Shown: positions 9,521-18,789 of the stretch, piece after piece
How the letters are laid out: each line of letters opens with the position of its first letter
How positions within the stretch are numbered: position 1 is the stretch's first letter
From: Methanothermococcus okinawensis
GTDB taxonomy: Archaea; AGJL01; Methanococci; Methanococcales; Methanococcaceae
Reading direction: 5' to 3'
Assembly (NCBI GenBank): GCA_015662355.1
Contig: DQUI01000087.1
Location: 1-47,837, forward strand
DNA length: 47,837 nucleotides
Notes under the pieces: generated by a model
Told to the model about the DNA's origin: nothing
The model's input: only the letters and a program-made list of their open reading frames with translations
The model's database searches: none
Translations under genes and position numbers: made by a program

Positions 9521-10864
9521 ATGGATATAGAGGAGTACGTTAGGAGACGTCTAAGGAAGAACATACCTGAGGATGTTATTATTGAGGAAGGTGTCAAGTT
9601 AGTTATGGAGTTTAAAGAGATAGATAAACTGTTAGCCAGGGAGTTTGTTGAGGCAGTTCTAAAGGAGGTGAAAACTGTAGAGTCCTATAAGAAACTGGCA
9701 GATCCTAAACTGAAGTATCTCCTAGACTACAGGAGATCTGGAGTTAGTATGGGAGAGATTGGCGGGGGCAGTAGAGGGGAGGGTGACTTCTTCTTACATC
9801 AACTCATAGGAAAGATTGTTGAAAGTACTGGACAGAGGGCAGTTGTAGATAGTAGGGATCAGGACGACGGTGGAGTTGTAGAGGCTGAAGGTAGATATAT
9901 AGTGGCTACAGTAGATGGTACCCACTCTAGATTAAGTGAGTTTCCCTTCCTAGCAGGTTTCCATGTGACGAGGGCATGTCTTAGAGACGTATATGTTATG
10001 GGTGGAGAACCTGTAGCCCTTCTAAGTGACATCCACCTGGCAGATGACGGGGATGTATCGAAAATATTAGACTTTACAGCGGGTATATGTACAGTGTCTG
10101 AGAGTATAGGAGTTCCCCTAGTTGGAGGGAGCACCCTTAGGGTAGGTGGAGATATGGTCTTAGGGGAGAGGATGGTAAGTTCAGTAGGTGCCATAGGTGT
10201 AATAAAGGAAGGTAGGCCTACTGCTAGGAAGAGAGCCCAGGTTGGAGATGTAATACTTATGACTAGAGGTAGTGGGGGAGGTACTATTGCAACAACTGCC
10301 ATATATCACGGGATGTTCTCTGTAGTATATGAAACCCTCAACATAGATTTCTTAAAGGCGTGTAAGAGTATATTTGAAAGTGACCTCCTCAAGTACATCC
10401 ACGTTATGACAGATGTGACAAATGGGGGACTTAGGGGAGACGCCTACGAGATCTCTAAATACGCCAAGGTTTCCCTGGAGTTCTATATGGATAAAGTCCT
10501 AGATGTTATAAACCCTAAGGTATTGGAGATGTTGAAAAAGTTGAATATAGATCCCCTAGGGGTCTCCATAGACAGTCTCTTAATAATAGCCCCTGAGGAA
10601 TACGTAGATGAGATAAGGAAAAAAACAGGGGCTAAGATAGTGGGAGAGGTGAAGGAGGGAGAGGGAAGTTATATAGTAGATAGAGATAGACGTATACCTC
10701 TCAAGCCTAGATTTAGAGAGTCCCCCTATACCCCTGTAAAGAAGGTTGTAGATAAGATGAAACCTGATAAGGAGGAGTTTGAACTTATGAAGAAAAGGAT
10801 AGAGGAGGCCTGTAGAGAGGCTATTAAAAAGAAGGATTTTGTAAAGGGTTTACTGTTAAGATAG
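9521..10864 (+). CDS. AIR synthase-related (PurM/SelD/HypE fold) protein with ~90-aa N-terminal extension
   Basis: ATVDGTHSR, GVPLVGGSTLR, GDVILMTRGSGGG, HVMTDVTNGGLRGDAYEI; ggtgat RBS then ATG at 9521. Confidence 0.8.
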   Translation: MDIEEYVRRRLRKNIPEDVIIEEGVKLVMEFKEIDKLLAREFVEAVLKEVKTVESYKKLADPKLKYLLDYRRSGVSMGEIGGGSRGEGDFFLHQLIGKIVESTGQRAVVDSRDQDDGGVVEAEGRYIVATVDGTHSRLSEFPFLAGFHVTRACLRDVYVMGGEPVALLSDIHLADDGDVSKILDFTAGICTVSESIGVPLVGGSTLRVGGDMVLGERMVSSVGAIGVIKEGRPTARKRAQVGDVILMTRGSGGGTIATTAIYHGMFSVVYETLNIDFLKACKSIFESDLLKYIHVMTDVTNGGLRGDAYEISKYAKVSLEFYMDKVLDVINPKVLEMLKKLNIDPLGVSIDSLLIIAPEEYVDEIRKKTGAKIVGEVKEGEGSYIVDRDRRIPLKPRFRESPYTPVKKVVDKMKPDKEEFELMKKRIEEACREAIKKKDFVKGLLLR

Positions 10865-10872
10865 GTGAAATT

Positions 10873-11544
10873 ATGGAGGAACTTCTAAAGAGGATATATG
10901 AAGCTCTAAATAGAGAGGATATATATAATCTAGAGCTATCCAAGATATTCCCCTATATTGAGAACAGTAAGTTTAGGGAGTACTACTCCCTTCTCTCCAC
11001 TTTATGTAGTAAAAAGGTAGTGATGCACTGTCTGGCAGTATCCCTCTACACCTATGAAGTTGGTTTAAAATTAAAGAACAGAGGTCATAACATAGATCTA
11101 GATCTGGCAGTATTTGGTGCCCTCCTCCACGACATAGGGAGAAGTAGAACTCACACTATAAAACATGGTGTAGAAGGGGCAAAAATAGTGAGAGAGCACA
11201 ACTTAGACGAGAGGCTGGCCTTGATAGTGGAGAGACATATTGGAGGGGGGATAACAAAAAAGGAGGCAGCTGAGTTAGGACTACCTCCAAGGGACTATAT
11301 CCCTAGAACACTGGAGGAGAAACTTGTAGCCCACTGTGACAATTTAACAAGTGGTACAAAGAGGGTAGATATAAACTTTGTAGTGGAAAAATATAAGGGA
11401 AAACTTAGTTGTGATAGTATAGATCACCCTGTAATAACTAGGATTGTAAAACTGAATAATGAGATTATTTCCCTGTTACTGGAAGAGGATACCAGTCATG
11501 TTCAGGGCTACGTAGAAGGCCAACATACCAAAGGTCATACATAG
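10873..11544 (+). CDS. HD-domain phosphohydrolase (TIGR00295-like)
   Basis: VFGALLHDIGRSRTHTIKHGVEGAKIVREH; HD residues present. Confidence 0.82.
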   Translation: MEELLKRIYEALNREDIYNLELSKIFPYIENSKFREYYSLLSTLCSKKVVMHCLAVSLYTYEVGLKLKNRGHNIDLDLAVFGALLHDIGRSRTHTIKHGVEGAKIVREHNLDERLALIVERHIGGGITKKEAAELGLPPRDYIPRTLEEKLVAHCDNLTSGTKRVDINFVVEKYKGKLSCDSIDHPVITRIVKLNNEIISLLLEEDTSHVQGYVEGQHTKGHT

Positions 11545-12366
11545 GGCGCAACCTATTACCATCCTACTAGCCTTCAAACCAAACAGTGGGACTGTAAACA
11601 ACAGACCAAAGATTCCAGTACCTATCTGGACAACCTCCATACACTTGGCAATCTCTTCTGGTTTTACAGGGGGTGCATTAGGTACTAAACTTGAAACGAT
11701 ATCTAAATAACCTCCAATAATACCTGCAGTTGCAGGAACTACTCCACAGAGTATTACTAGCCCTACTGCAAGACCGTTTGCAGTAACACTTAACAACTGT
11801 GACCTTAGGTTTTGTAGGTCCTCTAAGGTTTTTGCAAGGGTCCTTAAGGTTTCTGCCAACTCCCCTCCATACTTCCTCGTCTCAATAAGGAGTCTTCCAA
11901 CTAACTTGAATATATAGGAATCCATACTGTTTGCAACTATATACACTGCCTCCTCGAAACTCATCTTCCTCTCCTTGATAAGGAGAATAATTTTTAAGAA
12001 AACTTTATCCACCTCCTTAATACCACTGTCAACAACCTCCTGAATTGCATCAACTATGGAACGCCCTGACTCCAGGGAGAGTACCATAACATAGAGGGCC
12101 TTAGGGAGGTTACGCTCAAACTCCTCTATCTTCAACTCGTATATTACTTTGGGAATCATAAGGACTGAGAGGACATACACGACAATCAGTAAGGTAACAC
12201 TTCTTATATTAAGATGGACTACATACTTGAAGACTATAGGAATAATAACAGCCAGTAGTATTATCATTAAATACTTGTTTTCATCTATATTTTTAAATCC
12301 TGCCTTTCTAAGTAAGATTATGTTGGATTTTATAATATGTTGTAATATCTCTCTGATATCTGCCAT
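11476..12366 (-). CDS. type II secretion/FlaJ-TadC-like integral membrane protein
   Basis: Multiple hydrophobic helices; LESGRSIVDAIQEVVDSG..RKMSFEEAVYIVA; adjacent to a second T2SF-like protein and a secretion ATPase. Confidence 0.8.
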   Translation of the reverse strand: MADIREILQHIIKSNIILLRKAGFKNIDENKYLMIILLAVIIPIVFKYVVHLNIRSVTLLIVVYVLSVLMIPKVIYELKIEEFERNLPKALYVMVLSLESGRSIVDAIQEVVDSGIKEVDKVFLKIILLIKERKMSFEEAVYIVANSMDSYIFKLVGRLLIETRKYGGELAETLRTLAKTLEDLQNLRSQLLSVTANGLAVGLVILCGVVPATAGIIGGYLDIVSSLVPNAPPVKPEEIAKCMEVVQIGTGIFGLLFTVPLFGLKASRMVIGCALCMTFGMLAFYVALNMTGILFQ

Positions 12367-12370
12367 AGTC

Positions 12371-13426
12371 TCACTCGATCTTGAATTTTACAAAGAGTGC
12401 AAAGACTAGAGCTAAGACAGGTGCTATCTTTGTAAGTACTAAATCTAAGGTGTTGATTACACCGGTGAGTCCAGTATTTCCCTGGATAGAGGACAACATC
12501 ATCCCTGAGAAGGGGAGTATTACACCTACTCCAAATACTAGGTTACCTAGGTTAGTTATCTGGAATTTCGAGGACTCTATCTTGGACATAGACTCTCTCA
12601 GTATCTCCTTGTACAGGTTTCTCAGAAGTAGTTGCGCCCCTCCCTTATTTAGAGAGATAAGTAGTTGAGTGTATAGTTTTTTCATCAGGGGTATCTTTGT
12701 CCTCTTCCTTGCCCTTTCAAGGGCCTCTTTTAAACTGTAACCTCTCTCTATATCTTTGACAATACTTCTAAACTCGAAGGATGGAATACCAAACTCTGGA
12801 CTTTCTGCTATGTTTTTAATAGCCTCCTGGAGAGACATTCCAGCATTTAAAAGAGCTATCATAGTTAACAGTGCTACAAGTATCTGCATCTTTATCTCGC
12901 CACGGAATAACAACAGCTTTATCTTTGGATAGAATATCCCTAGGATGAACACTACAATACTTGCTATTATACCACTTACAATAGCCATAGGAGGGTTATC
13001 CAGGAGGTATAAGAAGTATGCTATCCCCACAAGGATGGAGAATACAGTTAACTTCAGAAAGTACTTGTTAATATCCTTAATACCAGCATATTGGAAATCT
13101 ACCTTAGAGGGTAAGAACTTAGTACGTATTACCTGATAGGATATCTCCTTAGTGTATTTTTTAAGGACCTCTACCTCTATATCTTCCATTATCTTGTCAA
13201 TGTCCACCTCTGTCTCCAATTTTCTCCTATCTAATACACCTTCAGTTCCTTCATAGACTTCGTAAAACTCTAGTAGCTCATCTCTAACTTCATCATAGAT
13301 AGTAGGTACTTTTTCACTAACTGTGGAAATTTTTTTTCTTCTTCTCCTTCGCCCTCTTATGAGGTATACTATCTCATCTAAAAAATCTGTTATACTTGAA
13401 AAAAATTTTCTCAATGTCTCTACCAT
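12371..13426 (-). CDS. type II secretion F/TadB-like integral membrane protein
   Basis: LLNAGMSLQEAIKNIAESPEFG..DIERGYSLKEALERARKRTKIP; C-terminal TM helices; operon context. Confidence 0.8.
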   Translation of the reverse strand: MVETLRKFFSSITDFLDEIVYLIRGRRRRRKKISTVSEKVPTIYDEVRDELLEFYEVYEGTEGVLDRRKLETEVDIDKIMEDIEVEVLKKYTKEISYQVIRTKFLPSKVDFQYAGIKDINKYFLKLTVFSILVGIAYFLYLLDNPPMAIVSGIIASIVVFILGIFYPKIKLLLFRGEIKMQILVALLTMIALLNAGMSLQEAIKNIAESPEFGIPSFEFRSIVKDIERGYSLKEALERARKRTKIPLMKKLYTQLLISLNKGGAQLLLRNLYKEILRESMSKIESSKFQITNLGNLVFGVGVILPFSGMMLSSIQGNTGLTGVINTLDLVLTKIAPVLALVFALFVKFKIE

Positions 13427-13453
13427 GGAACCACCATAAAAAAATAATAGATA

Positions 13454-15631
13454 TTACCCCCTAATACTCATAAGTAGTCCCTCAGGATTCTCCTGATATC
13501 TCATTATCAGTTCTCCAACTCTCTTTATATCCCTTATGTTGTTCTTGTATGCATACTTTAATACCTCTATTCTATTTTTTCTATCCTCCAGTAGTTCCTC
13601 CCTTGTTATACCTGCAATATTACAGACCTCCTCCTCCCACATACAGATACCTACTTTCTTTAGGGCATCCTCTGTACCGTCGTATTTAAAGAGAGTTGTT
13701 TTTGATATCTCTCCAGCGGAACCTATAATCTCTATAACCTCTAGTATTCTCCTAATGGTCTTTCTATTTCTTTTTATCCTCTGCTGATTTATAATAAAGT
13801 CTAGGGAGGAGAGCATAATCTTAGGGACGTTCATCGGCGGGTTTATCAACCTAGTTATAGCCTCACTTGCACTGTTTGCGTGGAGAGTTCCAGAACAGTT
13901 AGATACTACAATACCCCCATTACTTCCCCCTATATAGGTGTGATTATCCACAACTGTTAAATCGTATATGTAGCCATTGTACGTTACCTCTTCAATGGAG
14001 ACTACTACGTCCCAGGAGATATCTAGAGAGGGGTATACACTTTCTACTACTACCTCCCCATCTGTGGTGGAGGTAGTTATTAACTTCCTGTAGTTCCCAG
14101 GGATAGCTATGTAGTCCCCAACCTTCAGGGAGTAGGGGTTAATTTCAAAGATAATCCCCCTTAGTACGTAAAGGGGATGGTCGTAGGTAAGGGTTATCTC
14201 TCTACCAGTTGCAGTCTTTAATTTTAAAAGTTTTCCAGTGTATCTCTTTCTCCAGACGTGGGATATTAACTTATCTTCAATTTTTAAGGATTTCTTGTTA
14301 AAACTGTTGATGTATATACCCTCTTCACTTATATCTATCCATTCAAATCCGTTATCCTCCTTAACTGTCCTATATCCCCTCTGGAAGAACTTGTCTACAA
14401 AGTTTCCTATATTTACAACTCTTCCCCTAGATAAATATATAGGTTCATCATTCACTAGGGCACCGTCGTGACCTGTGTTCATGGCGACTAGGAGAGAACG
14501 GGCCTCCTCCCCCCTTACCTCTCCTACAAATATCCTATCAGGTCTCATCCTCAGGGCGTTTTTAATTAAATCGTCCATGGTGATCTCGTAGTCAGGGACT
14601 CCAGGTCTCGGTGGCCTAGTTACCATTCTAATTACGTGATCGTGGGGTATCTGAAGTTCTGGAGTATCCTCTATAGTAACTATTCTATCGGTATACATGG
14701 AGAACATAGATATTACATTTAAGGTGGTAGTTTTACCAGAACCTGTACCTCCTACAATTAAGGTGTTAGCAGGTTTAGATCCGAAGTAACCTTCAACAGC
14801 CTGCCATAGGAAGGCTGCAAATTCAAAGCTAAATGTACCAAACCTTATAAGATCTATTACAGTCAAAGGATCCTTGGAGAACTTACGAATAGTTAAAGTG
14901 TTTCCATCTGGTGTAACCTCCTTTAAGGTAGCATTTACCCTACTACCGTCAGGTAAAAATGCATCTAGCATCGGGGTCCTAGCGTCTATGGTCCTCCCTG
15001 CAAGTAGTGCTATACTCTCTATAATCCTTGTTAACTCCTCCTCATCGAAGACAATATTGGACCTACACATCTGATACTTCCTGTGGAATACGTAGGTAGG
15101 TCTGTACTCTCCGTTAACCATTACCTCCTCTAGCCTGTCGTCCTTAAGGGGTATTTCCAAAAACCCTAATCTACCAAGAATTAGATAGAAGTACTTTGCC
15201 AAACTTTGTATTTCAGGCTTTTTAAGGTTTAAATTGTTTTTCTCTACGTAGTCCTGTAAAAACCTGTATATCTCCCCAACCTTTTCAAATCCCTCCTCAG
15301 AGAGGATAGATTTTATCTCCTGAACAGTGTCTTTAGGTAACTTAGAGAGTATACTCATTATTACATCTACTTCAGGTACTATGTACAGTGTTCGTCCCTC
15401 TTTTTTTCCAATAACTATGTCAAAATCTACTTCTTCCACCTGCACAGTGTATGTATCTAGAACGTTAGATAAATTTAAGTTATTACTAACTACTTTATTA
15501 GAGGTAGTAGGTTTTTTAGAGGGAGTTGTAATATTGGTGGAAACACTCTCTCTGTCTTCTTTTAAAGTGTCACTCTTTTTAATGGAAATTCCAGCTTTAT
15601 TCTTCTTTTTAATTCTATCTAATAACCCCAT
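13454..15631 (-). CDS. klbA: KlbA/CpaF-type type II/IV secretion ATPase, interrupted by an in-frame intein
   Basis: Walker A LIVGGTGSGKTTTLNVIS; RMRPDRIFVGEVRGEEARSLLVAMNTGHDG | intein | CSGTLHANSASEAITRL. Confidence 0.95.
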   Translation of the reverse strand: MGLLDRIKKKNKAGISIKKSDTLKEDRESVSTNITTPSKKPTTSNKVVSNNLNLSNVLDTYTVQVEEVDFDIVIGKKEGRTLYIVPEVDVIMSILSKLPKDTVQEIKSILSEEGFEKVGEIYRFLQDYVEKNNLNLKKPEIQSLAKYFYLILGRLGFLEIPLKDDRLEEVMVNGEYRPTYVFHRKYQMCRSNIVFDEEELTRIIESIALLAGRTIDARTPMLDAFLPDGSRVNATLKEVTPDGNTLTIRKFSKDPLTVIDLIRFGTFSFEFAAFLWQAVEGYFGSKPANTLIVGGTGSGKTTTLNVISMFSMYTDRIVTIEDTPELQIPHDHVIRMVTRPPRPGVPDYEITMDDLIKNALRMRPDRIFVGEVRGEEARSLLVAMNTGHDGALVNDEPIYLSRGRVVNIGNFVDKFFQRGYRTVKEDNGFEWIDISEEGIYINSFNKKSLKIEDKLISHVWRKRYTGKLLKLKTATGREITLTYDHPLYVLRGIIFEINPYSLKVGDYIAIPGNYRKLITTSTTDGEVVVESVYPSLDISWDVVVSIEEVTYNGYIYDLTVVDNHTYIGGSNGGIVVSNCSGTLHANSASEAITRLINPPMNVPKIMLSSLDFIINQQRIKRNRKTIRRILEVIEIIGSAGEISKTTLFKYDGTEDALKKVGICMWEEEVCNIAGITREELLEDRKNRIEVLKYAYKNNIRDIKRVGELIMRYQENPEGLLMSIRG
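13898..14461 (-). other. Mini-intein in KlbA ATPase (188 aa, Ala1, no endonuclease domain)
   Basis: Insertion between TGHDG and CSGTLHAN; starts ALVNDEPIYLSRG; block B-like GREITLTYDHPLYVL; C-terminal blocks NGYIYDLTVVDNHTYIGGSNGGIVVSN followed by Cys+1; exactly 564 nt. Confidence 0.95.
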
Positions 15632-15700
15632 ATTACAACACCTGTTAGTGATAGAACTTGTTATAAATTGTATTAAATTTCTTATAAAAATAGTTATCTA

Positions 15701-15727
15701 GGAGAAAAAAATAAAATAGAGAAAAAG
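15701..15727 (-). terminator. U-rich terminator candidate downstream of tfb
   Basis: Reverse strand reads ctttttctctattttatttttttctcct just after the tfb stop. Confidence 0.4.
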
Positions 15728-16699
15728 TTATAAGGTAACATCTATATCTAGATGTTCTGTTAACTCCTTGTATCTATTCCTTATAGTAACCTCTGTAACA
15801 CCTGCAACATCTGCAACCTCTCTCTGGGTTCTCCTTGTCCCGTGGAGTACACTGGCTATGTATATGGCAGCTGCAGCTACACCTGTAGGTCCCCTACCAC
15901 TTGTTAACCCCTTTTCACTGGCTTTCTGAAGGATAGCAATAGCCTTGGACTCCACCTCCCCAGGTAGATTAAGTTCTGAAACAAACCTTGGGACGTAATC
16001 TATTGGACTAGTTGGAGCTAGCTTTATATTTAACTCCCTTGTCAGAAATCTGTAGGTCCTACCTATCTCCTTTCTATCTACCCTGGAAACCTCTGCAATC
16101 TCGTCTAATGTTCTTGGAACTTTACATATCCTACAGGCGGCGTAGAGGGCGGCGGCAGCTACCCCCTCTATACTCCTACCTCTAATAAGCCCCTTCTCTA
16201 CAGCACCCCTGTAGAGTATTGCAGCGTTCTCCCTTACGTTCCTTGGCAGTCCCAACTTAGATGCTATCCTGTCTAACTCTGAGAGGGCATAGGCTAAGTT
16301 CCTCTCTGAGGCATCTGATACCCTTATCCTCCTCTGCCACTTCCTCAACCTGTAGAGTTGAGCCTTCCTCTCTGCAGATATCTCCTTCCCATAACTGTCC
16401 TTGTTCCTCCAGTCAATAACGGTGGACAACCCCTTGTCGTGGATAGTGTATGTTATAGGTGCCCCTACCCTACTTCTCTTTACCCTCTGTTCATGGTCGA
16501 AGGCCCTCCACTCTGGCCCTGTATCAAATAGATTCTCCTCTAAAACACACCCACAATCTGCACATACGATTTCTGCCCTCTCGTAATCTTTAACTATGTT
16601 CTTACTGTTACATATAGGGCAGATGAACTCCTCCTCCTTATCAATGATAACATTTTTTGACGCCCCAGTATTTTTAATATGAGATGCTCCCATTTTCAT
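15728..16699 (-). CDS. tfb: transcription initiation factor TFB
   Basis: Zn ribbon [27 protein letters not shown]; two cyclin-like repeats; [18 protein letters not shown]; no intein. Confidence 0.97.
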   Translation of the reverse strand: MKMGASHIKNTGASKNVIIDKEEEFICPICNSKNIVKDYERAEIVCADCGCVLEENLFDTGPEWRAFDHEQRVKRSRVGAPITYTIHDKGLSTVIDWRNKDSYGKEISAERKAQLYRLRKWQRRIRVSDASERNLAYALSELDRIASKLGLPRNVRENAAILYRGAVEKGLIRGRSIEGVAAAALYAACRICKVPRTLDEIAEVSRVDRKEIGRTYRFLTRELNIKLAPTSPIDYVPRFVSELNLPGEVESKAIAILQKASEKGLTSGRGPTGVAAAAIYIASVLHGTRRTQREVADVAGVTEVTIRNRYKELTEHLDIDVTL

Positions 16700-16724
16700 A
16701 GGTAAACACCGTTAGGATAAACTT

Positions 16725-17000
16725 TTATTTACGTGGATTCCTCCTTTTGGAGTACCTCCCCCTCTTCTCATCTGAGATAAAGGCCTCCCCCCTTCTCAGT
16801 GCCATCCTCTTTGCAGTTTTATCTGTAGGTATTATAGAGATGTAAGGTTTCTTCACTGGTCCAAAAACCTCGTATACCCTTCCTAACACCCTCCTCCTAT
16901 ATCTGTCTGCAAAAACAGTGGATTTCAACTTAGGTTGATAGTCTGCCCTACCTACAATCCGCCCGTTGGGAAGTTCATGTAGTATCTCTATCCTCCTCAC
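16725..17000 (-). CDS. gar1: H/ACA RNP component Gar1
   Basis: VFADRYRRRVLGRVYEVFGPVKKPYISI; basic C-terminus; GTG start; next to tfb as in many archaea. Confidence 0.9.
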   Translation of the reverse strand: MRRIEILHELPNGRIVGRADYQPKLKSTVFADRYRRRVLGRVYEVFGPVKKPYISIIPTDKTAKRMALRRGEAFISDEKRGRYSKRRNPRK

Positions 17001-17028
17001 GGTACTCCTCCAATAATAGATTTAGAAG

Positions 17029-17060
17029 TATGGATATAATGTTGATGCAGTATATCCATA
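17029..17060. repeat. 10-bp perfect inverted repeat TATGGATATA-N12-TATATCCATA upstream of gar1
   Basis: Direct base-by-base inspection. Confidence 0.85.
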
Positions 17061-17152
17061 TATCCCTTTTGCACCACTCCTATATAAACTTTTCGAAAAA
17101 TATATATATAACTATTCCTCTCCTTATTTAAACCCTATACATTAAGGATAAA

Positions 17153-17782
17153 ATGATACCTGTATTTATTAAGTTAAAGGGCTTTAAGGTATGTATCTTT
17201 GGATTTGGAGAGGTGGGAAGGAGAAGACTGGATAAGATAGTAAGTGGTGAACCAGAGAGGATAACTGTATATACTAAAGAGGAGATTGATGAAGAGACTA
17301 AGAGGCACTACGAGAGTATCTGTAACATCCAGTTTATAACATCTAACTTAGAGGAGTTAGGAGATAGAGAGATCGAGGAGATAGTAAAGGAGCATGACTT
17401 TATAATAACTGCCATGGGGGAGGAGAACAACAGGAGAATTGTAAATATAGCTAAAAGATGTAAAAAGTTTATAAACTCCTCTACATTTGAAAGGGATATC
17501 AACTTTATAATCCCTGCATACTGCTACAGAGATGGAATATACTTTGTTATATATACAGAGGGAAGGAGTCCATTAATGGCCAGGAGGATTAGGGAGTTAG
17601 TGGAAAAATATATGGAGAATCATAGGGAAGAAATAGAACTTCAGAGTAACTTAAGAACCTTTTTAAAAGAGTGTGTTCCATCCCAGAGGGATAGAAGGGA
17701 TATTCTAGAAAAGGTTTTTAAGAATGAAGAGTTCAAGAGGGAGTTGTTAAATCTAATAGAAAAGTATGGGAGAAAGAAGTAA
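17153..17782 (+). CDS. precorrin-2 dehydrogenase / sirohydrochlorin ferrochelatase (Met8/CysG-N-like)
   Basis: FIKLKGFKVCIFGFGEVGRRRLDKIV; YTEGRSPLMARRIRELVE. Confidence 0.9.
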   Translation: MIPVFIKLKGFKVCIFGFGEVGRRRLDKIVSGEPERITVYTKEEIDEETKRHYESICNIQFITSNLEELGDREIEEIVKEHDFIITAMGEENNRRIVNIAKRCKKFINSSTFERDINFIIPAYCYRDGIYFVIYTEGRSPLMARRIRELVEKYMENHREEIELQSNLRTFLKECVPSQRDRRDILEKVFKNEEFKRELLNLIEKYGRKK

Positions 17783-17814
17783 TAAAAAAATCTACAACTA
17801 TCCTAGGGGGTCCT

Positions 17815-18789
17815 ATGAAATTGAAAGAGATTGTAGAGGCTATAAAGAACTTTGAAGGTGTCATTAGAAAGAGGGGTATAAAGGAGATAGTATCTAACTT
17901 TAAATTTGAGGACGAGGACTACAACTTTGATATTATAGCCTCCTTTGGAGAGGATGCAGCTGTAATTGGTATAAAAGATAAAGAGGCTATCTTACTAGCT
18001 GCAGATGGTATATGGGACAAGGTATTGGAGGTAGATCCCTGGTGGGCAGGATACTGCTCTGTACTTGTTAACGCCAACGACATAGCAGCTATGGGTGGGA
18101 GACCTATAGCTATGACCAGTATAATAGGGGTAAAAAACTGGGAGGTATGTAGGGAGGTGCTGAAAGGTATTAGATACGGGATAGATAAGTTTGGCATCCC
18201 TATGGTTGGAGGCCACACCCACCCAGATGCAAAGTGTAACGTTCTCGATGTTTCCATTACAGGTATTGTAAATAGGGACAGTATACTGAGAAGTGACACT
18301 GCCAAGGTTGGGGATAAGATAGTATTCGCCTACGATCTAGAGGGTAAAGTCCATGAAAAGTTCAACCTTAACTGGGATACTACCACTATGAAGCCAAAAA
18401 AACTTGTAAGGGATCAGTTAAGGACCCTTGAGGTAATTGGGAGGGAGAAGCTAGCTAACTCCTGTAAGGACATAAGTAACCCAGGTGCCCTAGGTACCTT
18501 GGGAATGCTCCTTGAGGTATCTAGGAAGGGAGGTTATGTAGATATTAGAAAGATACCAAAACCTGAAAACATTCCCCTTGTCCAGTGGTTGAAGATGTAC
18601 CCTGGATGTGGATTTGTATTTACAACACCTGAGGAGAAGGTAAAACCCCTTAAGGAGATACTGGAAGATGTAAATATAACTGCCCAGGTTTGTGGAGAGG
18701 TAGTAAAAGATAGAAAACTTGTAATAGGGGATGGAAAGGAGAAGGAGGTTCTATTTGACTTTGAGAAGGAGTACATCTGTGGATGTTAA
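17815..18789 (+). CDS. methanogenesis marker protein 2 (AIR synthase-like fold)
   Basis: [68 protein letters not shown]. Confidence 0.87.
   Translation: MKLKEIVEAIKNFEGVIRKRGIKEIVSNFKFEDEDYNFDIIASFGEDAAVIGIKDKEAILLAADGIWDKVLEVDPWWAGYCSVLVNANDIAAMGGRPIAMTSIIGVKNWEVCREVLKGIRYGIDKFGIPMVGGHTHPDAKCNVLDVSITGIVNRDSILRSDTAKVGDKIVFAYDLEGKVHEKFNLNWDTTTMKPKKLVRDQLRTLEVIGREKLANSCKDISNPGALGTLGMLLEVSRKGGYVDIRKIPKPENIPLVQWLKMYPGCGFVFTTPEEKVKPLKEILEDVNITAQVCGEVVKDRKLVIGDGKEKEVLFDFEKEYICGC

Noticed and set aside
17095-17130. TATATATATATA run as a simple repeat of interest
   Set aside because: Short AT-rich tract typical of archaeal promoter regions; likely TATA/BRE of the downstream gene.
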